Positions 21,227 to 27,583 of a stretch of DNA of 27,583 nt are shown one piece after another. This stretch comes from a virus. The stretch is from positions 1 to 27,583 of the IMG/VR virus record IMGVR_UViG_3300037882_000699; one strand, 5' to 3'. The position numbers and the translations under genes are program-made. How positions within the stretch are numbered: the stretch's first letter is position 1; each line of letters opens with the position of its first letter. Under the pieces are notes generated by a model. It was given only the letters and a program-made list of their open reading frames with translations, was not told the DNA's origin and did not search any database.

Positions 21227-22354
21227 CTAGAACGGCGGGCCGTCCTCTCCAATATTATCAGGTACCTCTGCTGCTGGTGGTGTATTACCCTTCGGAGTAG
21301 CTTTAGGCTCCTCTTGAGCTGGCTCAGCTTTATCTTCTGCTTCTGATTGTGTTAACTCGCCAAGAGCTTTAGCCAACCCGCTGTCCTTAAACTCACAACC
21401 GATGATAAAATCTGGGTACTTTACTGGGCTAGGTTTAAAGCTCGTAGCACGTTTAACAACCTCAACCAATTCCTTACGATTCTTAATATATTCAATAGCC
21501 TCAGGGTCATAAGAATCTGCATTAAAATGTACCCCCATAAAGCTAACACTACACTTAGGGATTTGTTGTTCTACCGTAATCTTAATATCACCAGCTACAA
21601 CCTCTTCAATCCTAGAGGCATCTTTAATTGTGACATTGTAGAATGTCTTATCCCCTGAAATATTCCTCTCACTAACTACAGACCACTTACACGCCTTTCC
21701 AGCTAACACACCAAGATCATAACCGCTAGACTCGAATTCTTGAACAACCCCCATCTTGTCTGCAATCTTGTAGATGGGGTTCTTATTACCTAATAGGTTA
21801 GTCTTGAAGTCTAGGGTTAGTGGTAGGGTGCGATTAAATACTAACTGTCCTGTCTTACCATACCGACCATTGTAACTGACACGTAAAGGCTTTTGACCGA
21901 GTTTATGCATCTCTTCGTTTGGGTGTTTAGTCCAATCAACAACGACTTCTGGAAAATCGAAGAAGAATGCATATTCCTGTTCAGGTCGCTTCGGTGCTGT
22001 TTGTTTGCGTTTAGTGTTACCTTTATCATCCTCCACCCAAATGAAGCTATTAGTTGGGTACTTCTCCATGTGGGCTAACTCTTCAATGGAGAACTCCTCC
22101 CCCTCTAAGGGTATTGCACATTTAGTATCATACTGCCCATCAGCTTGTGGTTGGAAACCCATATCCATAATGAAGTTAAGGATGCCTACTTGTGTCTTAG
22201 TACGTGTTGTCTTCCCCCTCTTACCAGATACAGCAACATCATCGGCTTTGATGAGATTGTGTAGGTATTCCCCCCACTCTGCCCACTGTTCTGTTGTTAC
22301 ACTGCCTTCTGAGCCACCTGTTGGGAGTTGCGGCTTCATTGAAAAACTGCTCAT
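21227..22354 (-). CDS. Replication-module protein with SSB-like acidic C-terminal tip
   Basis: 375 residues, ATG with GAGG 7 nt upstream. The N-terminal 320 residues are a large mixed domain with aromatic and basic strands (F-F-F-D-F-P-E-V-V-V-D-W, K-C-S-V-S-F-M-G-V-H-F-N). The last 50 residues are a low-complexity Ala/Glu/Pro linker ending N-I-G-E-D-G-P-P-F. An acidic tail with a terminal Pro-Phe or Phe is the protein-docking tip of bacterial SSB and is analogous to the acidic tail of T7 gp2.5. Lying between polymerase and exonuclease, it is a good candidate for the phage ssDNA-binding protein. No OB-fold could be proven by eye. Confidence 0.6.
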   Translation of the reverse strand: MSSFSMKPQLPTGGSEGSVTTEQWAEWGEYLHNLIKADDVAVSGKRGKTTRTKTQVGILNFIMDMGFQPQADGQYDTKCAIPLEGEEFSIEELAHMEKYPTNSFIWVEDDKGNTKRKQTAPKRPEQEYAFFFDFPEVVVDWTKHPNEEMHKLGQKPLRVSYNGRYGKTGQLVFNRTLPLTLDFKTNLLGNKNPIYKIADKMGVVQEFESSGYDLGVLAGKACKWSVVSERNISGDKTFYNVTIKDASRIEEVVAGDIKITVEQQIPKCSVSFMGVHFNADSYDPEAIEYIKNRKELVEVVKRATSFKPSPVKYPDFIIGCEFKDSGLAKALGELTQSEAEDKAEPAQEEPKATPKGNTPPAAEVPDNIGEDGPPF

Positions 22355-22381
22355 TGTGTTTCCTCTTTGGTTTGTTTAAAA

Positions 22382-22678
22382 TTAATTACGATTACTAATT
22401 TGTGTACTAACTTCATCATAGACCAAATCATTTATATAGTCTGTTAGTAAAGTTGTTAGCTTACTCTCAAAGGTTGGTTCAGGTTGTTTCTCTTCCCCAT
22501 TTTGAGGTTTTACTAGATTTAATTTAAGTGCTACATTACGATGTATAAGTTTAGTGATAGTTATACGGTCATAGGAAGATTTACCCATATCACACTCAAT
22601 ACGAATCTCTACGAAATCTTTCTTATCTTGTCCAGTGACCCCACTTACATCACAGACATACGTTGTTACAATTGCCAT
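22382..22678 (-). CDS. Hypothetical protein, 98 aa, in the replication module
   Basis: ATG with AGGAG 7 nt upstream. A beta-rich N-terminal half (I-V-T-T-Y-V-C-D-V-S-G-V, F-V-E-I-R-I-E-C-D) is followed by a polar linker and a C-terminal helix rich in Leu, Thr and Asp. It sits between the DNA polymerase and the SSB-like gene, which suggests a replication accessory function. No family is recognised. Confidence 0.6.
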   Translation of the reverse strand: MAIVTTYVCDVSGVTGQDKKDFVEIRIECDMGKSSYDRITITKLIHRNVALKLNLVKPQNGEEKQPEPTFESKLTTLLTDYINDLVYDEVSTQISNRN

Positions 22679-22707
22679 TTTGTTTCTCCTACTTTGTTAA
22701 TTAAATA

Positions 22708-25164
22708 TTAGTGACAATCTGCCCAGTTCCGGCCTATGATGTATCCTGCGGTTAGTGGCACATTAAGTTTATAAAATCTTCCAGCCTCATTTACTGCTTC
22801 TGAAGCTAATTCCCCCGCCCTACAGTAAGCAACATAAAATCCACCTTTAGGGCTTTCTTTAATATCAGACCACACTTGAGTCTGTACATCTTTGAAGGCT
22901 TGAGCTTCCTCTTTAGTTGCAAACATCTTAAACTTCACAAGACCCTTAGAGACTTCGCACTGGGCTTCATCGTGATACGCCACCAATTGTTGACAGAAAG
23001 TTTTACTCTTCCAGTCCTCTTTAAAGAAGTCTACCGTTAACCCCTCAGCCTTAAGTTTATGATAGTGTAACACCATAGCCTTCTTAGCACATATCACACC
23101 AGCCGACTGGAACAGGCTGTTTAAGATAGCATGAGCTGAACGGGTTGGAACTTTACGTCCATCAATACCCAGTATAAACTTCTTACCTCCAAATTTTTCC
23201 CAGTAAGCTTTTAAAGCAATCTTCAAACTGTCCAAAGGAAAAGCTGCTTGCCAGAAAGCTTCAAATACTTGAGCACCAATGTGTAAAGGCTCCCCAATCG
23301 TCTTAGCAATCTTTTTCTCTGTTGCACCATACGTTGCTGCATACTTCGTAGATTTTGCAGGGGTACGATTAAATGTTCTCCCGATTAATTTACTAATCTT
23401 TGCTGCCAATACTGTATGCACATCATTTGGCTTATCCATTGTCAATGAGTTGCAGTACTCTTTAGTTTCATCATAACGCCAGCAATAAGAAGATTCCATC
23501 TTAGCCTCTAGCGAATCAAAGTCATAACCTAATTGGTAATGCTGCTCATCTACACAGAACATAGCCCTCATCTTATTCCCGTACAACGAACTTACTCTGG
23601 GGATATTAGCTACTACCTTATGCTTGAATCTGCTTGTAGCTGCACCACAGGTATCTGCTGGTGTGGCTATACGTCCATCCTCTCTTACATAAGCCATATA
23701 GCCTTTTTCTGCCTCTTCCTCTTCGTCCCACTCTAACCCACCACCAAGAATACTATTACGTCTGTGCTTATACGTTAAGTAGTCTACCACATCCCTAGCA
23801 TACGGGAATTTCTCAGCCATTGCAAGTAAATTAGGACATATTTCTTTTTCTTGTCCCTTGGTAAAATTTGGGTTAGTAAGTACCTTACAACCCTTACCAT
23901 CTTTAGTCCTCAAAAGTTTAGCCTTAAGTCCTGCCTTTGTTGTTTCTAGGTGGTCACAACGATCCTCTGCAAAGTTAGAGTTCAATGTCTGTTCCACATA
24001 ATCATCTACAGCAGCTTCAAACTCTTCTCTGGTACGTTTAGGCTTACCCTTGCCAGACTTAACAGATAGATCCTTCTCCTTATACTCAGAGGGCGACCAG
24101 CCAAGCCCCACTAACCAGTTTTTAATATGGGTAGAGTCATCTAATGTAGCCTTAACTTCTGTAATCAGTGGTTCTTGTGGCATTGGTAGTTCATGCACCT
24201 TGCCGAATATCTCAACCTTCAAAGGAAAATCTATTTCTTCGCTTAGTAACTTGCCATCGTGTTTCTCAACAAACTTCTTAATATAAGAAGAGTAACTACC
24301 ATTTTTTAAGAACTGCACTGCTGGTGGTGTAACTGTCTTCATAAAAGCTTGTGTAGGTTTTTTCATAGGAATTACAGGCTCAGCCCTAACCCTACGCTCC
24401 TCCATAAGAATATCAAGCTCTGCAATATTACTTTCAGCTAGCACCTTATCAAACTTGAAACCCCTATGTTCTTGGTTAGTAATAATCCAAGCCACAGCCT
24501 TCTCTAGTTTGATAGCAGGTTCCCAGTTCCAACCTGCCTGTTCTTCAAGCAACCACTTGTACACTGAAGTATTCGCCACAACGTCTTTGATGTTGTAGTA
24601 AAGCATATCAGCAGCAAAATCCAAGTAACGAACAGATTCGTGCAGATGCTTACGGAACTGCACCTTCTTGTCTCCAGTTTTCTCAGCTAATGCATCCAAA
24701 CTGTGGCCACCAAACCTGTCTGGGTTTTGAGTTTTAGAGATTACAAGTGTATCTTTAAAGTCTACAATTTTATCACACCAAGTATCTTCTTCGATTGTGT
24801 AGTCCATACCATCTTCTAACTTACCAATAAGTAAGTCGAAGTTAATTTGGTTATGTGCAATCACTTTATCAATATCATTTTCTAAAATGTACTTCTTAAA
24901 ATCTTTTAACGGTCTGTGCTCGTATTCAATAGGTTCATAATTTTCAAGAATATAAGCCCTACCTTGATTACTCTCACTGTACCTACGACCATCTAAGATG
25001 TATTTGGTTCCATCATAGAATGCTAATATCTTACCAGTTTGGTGTTCTTGTACAACAATTGAATGAGTTTTAAAACTGGACTTCAACTTGTAAGGACTAG
25101 AAAGATAGTCAATAGAAGTTTCATTCAGGAGTCCATTTGTTTCTCTGTCCCAACTAATATCCAC
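22708..25164 (-). CDS. Family A DNA polymerase with 3'-5' exonuclease, T7 gp5-like
   Basis: 818 residues, GTG start at 25164 with AGGAG 6 nt upstream. Exonuclease motifs: D6-x-E8 (Exo I), N105-x-x-x-F109-D110 (Exo II), Y190-x-x-x-D194 (Exo III). Polymerase motifs: A with D548 and E553 (Y-D-F-D-S-L-E), B (O helix) R600-T-P-A-K604-x-x-x-Y608-x-x-x-Y612-G, C H731-D732-E733. Tyr608 sits at the T7 Y526 position, which predicts low discrimination against dideoxynucleotides. The C-terminus N-W-A-D-C-H matches T7 gp5. It is about 110 aa longer than T7 gp5, mostly in the region before residue 470. It would replicate the genome with the primase-helicase encoded just upstream. Confidence 0.95.
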   Translation of the reverse strand: MDISWDRETNGLLNETSIDYLSSPYKLKSSFKTHSIVVQEHQTGKILAFYDGTKYILDGRRYSESNQGRAYILENYEPIEYEHRPLKDFKKYILENDIDKVIAHNQINFDLLIGKLEDGMDYTIEEDTWCDKIVDFKDTLVISKTQNPDRFGGHSLDALAEKTGDKKVQFRKHLHESVRYLDFAADMLYYNIKDVVANTSVYKWLLEEQAGWNWEPAIKLEKAVAWIITNQEHRGFKFDKVLAESNIAELDILMEERRVRAEPVIPMKKPTQAFMKTVTPPAVQFLKNGSYSSYIKKFVEKHDGKLLSEEIDFPLKVEIFGKVHELPMPQEPLITEVKATLDDSTHIKNWLVGLGWSPSEYKEKDLSVKSGKGKPKRTREEFEAAVDDYVEQTLNSNFAEDRCDHLETTKAGLKAKLLRTKDGKGCKVLTNPNFTKGQEKEICPNLLAMAEKFPYARDVVDYLTYKHRRNSILGGGLEWDEEEEAEKGYMAYVREDGRIATPADTCGAATSRFKHKVVANIPRVSSLYGNKMRAMFCVDEQHYQLGYDFDSLEAKMESSYCWRYDETKEYCNSLTMDKPNDVHTVLAAKISKLIGRTFNRTPAKSTKYAATYGATEKKIAKTIGEPLHIGAQVFEAFWQAAFPLDSLKIALKAYWEKFGGKKFILGIDGRKVPTRSAHAILNSLFQSAGVICAKKAMVLHYHKLKAEGLTVDFFKEDWKSKTFCQQLVAYHDEAQCEVSKGLVKFKMFATKEEAQAFKDVQTQVWSDIKESPKGGFYVAYCRAGELASEAVNEAGRFYKLNVPLTAGYIIGRNWADCH

Positions 25165-25177
25165 CTATTACTCCTAA

Positions 25178-26929
25178 TCAAAATCCTCTTGGATGTTCTG
25201 CAAGATAATCATCTTTATCCCAAATCTTATGTGTACTGTTCTCATAGTAATATTCACCAGCAAAACCTGTGAAGCCAATACCACGAGCCTTAGTTACTTT
25301 CAATCTACTCACATTACGTTCAAACTCATCCTCATCTTCTTTGTTACGAGAAACGATTAAGTTAATACCACCAGACTTGTAGATTGAGCTGTGCCCCATC
25401 ATGTCTTCTTCTGAGAGGTCTGCACCTTTACTCCCAGCCTTCTGCCCGCCTTGGGCTTTACGTGAGTGTGAAATGTTTACAATAGTAACTTGTTCACGTT
25501 TCACTAAATCTTTCTCCCATTTCATAAAGGCAGCTTGCTGATCATCCGGCATAGCATCAAATATATCTTGAATTGGATCAATAACAATAATCTTACAACC
25601 TAGCGCAACAATAAGGTATTCGATCTTCTGTTTCATTGTATCAATGTCAGGATCTACAATGTAGAAGCGATCATTGCCATTCTCATCGGTAAATAGTGTC
25701 TGTAAAGCTTCTTCATTATTTGTGATGGACGCTAAACGTTCTTCTACTGTGATACCTAGATTAATCTTACATTCAATAAAAGCTGAGCCAATATTAACCC
25801 CATACTCGCCCTCACTAGCTTCCAGTGAGACTACACCAACCTTATACTCTGTGTTCATAATCCAGTGAAGGATCATTGCATCAATGTATGTACTCTTACC
25901 TGCACCAGAAGCAGCCATAATGTTAATGATGTACCCTATTGGGAAACCACCACGTAACTTCTCTTCTAGTTTGTGTAGAAACTTTGGTAATGTGATACGT
26001 GCAATACTTACATATTCTTTCATCTTGTCTAAGAGGCTAGATGAACCGGTGACACCAGTCATCATAATCTTCTTAGCTTTAAAGAACAAGTTGATCCACT
26101 CTCGCTGCTTACCATCTACCAAGTATTTATTTGTATCTCCGTGAGTAAGCTCCATCTTGTAAGCCTTACCACGAGGCAATACCTTAGCCAGTTTCTCTAC
26201 AGCGGCATCGCCTGCCTTGTCTGGATCATAACAAATAATACAACGCTCAAATCCATTAAACCATTCGTACTTCTCTTGTAGTTGACTTACAGAAGATTCA
26301 CCAAGCGTACTACTAACACAAGGGATATACCCATACTCTGATTGTCCTTTCCCGTCTGTGTATTCTTTCAACATCTGGTAGCCACTTAAGCAATCTAATT
26401 CACCAGCTAAGATTAGGCAATACTTACCAGATACACCTTTAAATCGAAACCAACCAAAAGGATCACACTCTTTACCTGTTGTGCCATAGCTGTCAAAATC
26501 TTTAGGAACCTTTCTTACTTTCAGTCCTGAGAGTTCTGCATCAATTGTTGTTGGATAGAACTGTTTAACTACTTGACCTGTTTCGGTATCAAACTCGTGA
26601 CGTACACCAAAGTAGGTGGTAGTCTCTTTCTTAATTCCTCGGAAGTTCTTACTGTCTGTAGAAGTTACTTTCTTTAATTCTTCAAATATTTCTGTACTGA
26701 ATTCTCTGCCCATAATCTCAAACTCTTCCTCGTCTGCTTGGTCAATACCCCGTTTCTCTTTTTCTGCATCACTGAGTTGTGTCATTCCACAACAGTGGCA
26801 GAAACCTCCTAATGTTTTTCCGTAGTGGTGGTAATTATTGCCTGACTTATCTTGCCCATTTTTACGGCAACGATAGCATGGATTTTTACCCACCCTTAAA
26901 GAAGCTAACCATTCTTGCCATTTATTCAT
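25178..26929 (-). CDS. Bifunctional DNA primase-helicase, T7 gp4-like
   Basis: 583 residues, ATG with GGAG 4 nt upstream. N-terminal zinc-binding domain: C18-x-x-C21 and C44-x-x-C47. TOPRIM primase: E177 in A-G-E-L-D, D235-P-D237 in Y-D-P-D-K-A-G-D. C-terminal DnaB/RecA-type helicase: Walker A S-G-A-G-K345-S-T, catalytic E370 (S-L-E), Walker B I-I-V-I-D451, then a K-x-R-G-I-G-F-T-G segment with the likely arginine finger. It would unwind DNA 5'-3' and lay primers for the polymerase 13 nt downstream. Length is close to T7 gp4 (566 aa). Confidence 0.95.
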   Translation of the reverse strand: MNKWQEWLASLRVGKNPCYRCRKNGQDKSGNNYHHYGKTLGGFCHCCGMTQLSDAEKEKRGIDQADEEEFEIMGREFSTEIFEELKKVTSTDSKNFRGIKKETTTYFGVRHEFDTETGQVVKQFYPTTIDAELSGLKVRKVPKDFDSYGTTGKECDPFGWFRFKGVSGKYCLILAGELDCLSGYQMLKEYTDGKGQSEYGYIPCVSSTLGESSVSQLQEKYEWFNGFERCIICYDPDKAGDAAVEKLAKVLPRGKAYKMELTHGDTNKYLVDGKQREWINLFFKAKKIMMTGVTGSSSLLDKMKEYVSIARITLPKFLHKLEEKLRGGFPIGYIINIMAASGAGKSTYIDAMILHWIMNTEYKVGVVSLEASEGEYGVNIGSAFIECKINLGITVEERLASITNNEEALQTLFTDENGNDRFYIVDPDIDTMKQKIEYLIVALGCKIIVIDPIQDIFDAMPDDQQAAFMKWEKDLVKREQVTIVNISHSRKAQGGQKAGSKGADLSEEDMMGHSSIYKSGGINLIVSRNKEDEDEFERNVSRLKVTKARGIGFTGFAGEYYYENSTHKIWDKDDYLAEHPRGF

Positions 26930-26944
26930 ATATCTCCAGTGCCG

Positions 26945-27280
26945 CTAATATAGTTTATATCGGTTAAGTAGGGCTTCTGCTACTTTTGGATTTTCTTGTA
27001 GCTCCGCAAGTCTACAAGCATACCCATGCTTCTTAATTCTCCATGCAAGGTGGGTAAGTTCCTGAGTCTTGAATAGACCAATGTAGCCCCCCCTTCTCGT
27101 AACTAGTATTTCCAAAAGGATTACCACATTGTGCTCTCCATTATTCCCATTGACAGCAAAGCAATAAGCATCTATCAAACTAAGTATATCCAACACTTTA
27201 TCATGGTTAAACGATAGCTTAGCTGTGTAGAGCTTATGGAATACTTTTTCATGTATTTCTAGTCGCTGTTTATTATTCAT
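26945..27280 (-). CDS. Hypothetical protein, 111 aa
   Basis: The ATG at 27280 is preferred because it overlaps the stop of the small frame at 27273-27401; a GTG at 27295 is an alternative. Neither has a clear ribosome site. The protein is helical and basic (R-L-E-I-H-E-K-V-F-H-K-L-Y-T, H-N-V-V-I-L-L-E-I-L-V-T-R-R-G-G-Y, W-R-I-K-K-H-G-Y-A). It may be a small DNA-associated protein upstream of the primase-helicase. No family is recognised. Confidence 0.6.
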   Translation of the reverse strand: MNNKQRLEIHEKVFHKLYTAKLSFNHDKVLDILSLIDAYCFAVNGNNGEHNVVILLEILVTRRGGYIGLFKTQELTHLAWRIKKHGYACRLAELQENPKVAEALLNRYKLY

Positions 27281-27401
27281 GTGGTGCCCATTCACTAATC
27301 AGGTTAGAGAAAAGCTCCCGCATCTGCTTGTCAAGTAGATTTAATCTCTTCCAACCAAAACTTATTACCAGAAAAATTCGGCAAGGGTTGATAACAGACA
27401 C
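27273..27401 (-). CDS. Candidate small protein, 42 aa
   Basis: Frame from a GTG at 27401 to TAA at 27275-27273. It reads M-S-V-I-N-P-C-R-I-F-L-V-I-S-F, then W-K-R-L-N-L-L-D-K-Q-M-R-E-L-F and ends I-S-E-W-A-P-H-E. The second half looks strongly coding, and its stop overlaps the next gene's ATG by 8 nt. It overlaps the 3' end of the neighbouring gene in another frame. The start is uncertain (a TTG lies further up). Confidence 0.4.
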   Translation of the reverse strand: MSVINPCRIFLVISFGWKRLNLLDKQMRELFSNLISEWAPHE

Positions 27402-27583
27402 TGTACTTAAGTAAGTCAATCTCTGGATGTACCTTAATTATCTGTGCCAGAAACAACTCTTGGTTGTCGTACACTTGTTGCTGCACAGCATAACTGCAAG
27501 GTCGAATGCCCGTTTAGCCCTGTTGAACCTGTAAACTTCACACCAAGCACCTTTACCCAAATTGGCAGAATAAGCTTCTGAAA
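27331..27583 (-). pseudogene. Partial gene with an apparent frameshift at 27513-27516
   Basis: From the window edge one frame reads K-G-A-W-C-E-V-Y-R-F-N-R-A-K and then turns Cys-rich and stops at 27438. From about 27512 the adjacent frame reads T-G-I-R-P-C-S-Y-A-V-Q-Q-Q-V-Y-D-N, continues V-H-P-E-I-D-L-L-K-Y, and stops at 27331. Joining them by one extra base in the AAA run gives a single natural-looking protein of 80 or more residues. It could be a sequencing error, a real mutation, or two overlapping genes (second from GTG at 27486). Confidence 0.4.

Noticed and set aside
1-27583. tRNA genes, CRISPR arrays, insertion sequences, integrase or attachment sites
   Set aside because: No cloverleaf, regular spaced repeats, transposase or recombinase motif was seen by eye in the gaps or frames.

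Overview
The window is a stretch of tailed-bacteriophage genome (roughly 40% GC, densely packed, many 4-bp ATGA stop/start overlaps). It holds two opposed gene blocks. The + strand block (1-7163) carries virion tail/fibre proteins interleaved with lysis genes. The - strand block (27583 down to 7255) carries DNA replication, nucleotide metabolism and DNA repair. They converge on a rho-independent terminator at about 7202-7236. The T7-type primase-helicase, T7-type family A DNA polymerase and gp6-like exonuclease point to a podovirus-like lytic phage of a Gram-negative host; the Rz/Rz1 spanins require an outer membrane. A Zobellviridae-like virus would fit, but that placement is inference. No phage RNA polymerase is visible, and the one convincing promoter is of host sigma70 type.

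Plus block: the C-terminus of a fibre-like protein, a LamG-like protein, a GH24 signal-anchor (SAR) endolysin, two or three beta-rich virion proteins, a two-TM holin, an Rz/Rz1 spanin pair with Rz1 starting inside Rz, a one-TM small protein, a small beta-rich protein and a 401-aa tail fibre-like protein. The lysis cassette is split: the endolysin lies about 2.5 kb upstream of the holin and spanins.

Minus block, in transcription order: overlapping small ORFs at the right edge (one apparently frameshifted), primase-helicase, DNA polymerase, a protein with an SSB-like acidic tip, an HNH protein, small genes, 5'-3' exonuclease, AT-hook protein, second HNH protein, HTH-metallophosphoesterase fusion. 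A sigma70 promoter at 16052-16080 then leads a nucleotide cassette: a duplicated-domain protein, dATP/dGTP diphosphohydrolase-like (DUF5664) protein, MazG-like NTP pyrophosphohydrolase, ThyA homologue, glutaredoxin, NrdB, NrdA. Last come a T4 endonuclease V (DenV) homologue and small hypotheticals.

Main points of interest: (1) the DenV homologue can only expose its catalytic N-terminal Thr if translation starts at an AUC codon, which sits 6 nt after a GGAGG; (2) the ThyA homologue has Ala in place of the dUMP-selecting Asn; (3) the RNR subunits have altered active-site residues; (4) several genes under 60 aa fill the apparent gaps; (5) UUG starts are unusually common.
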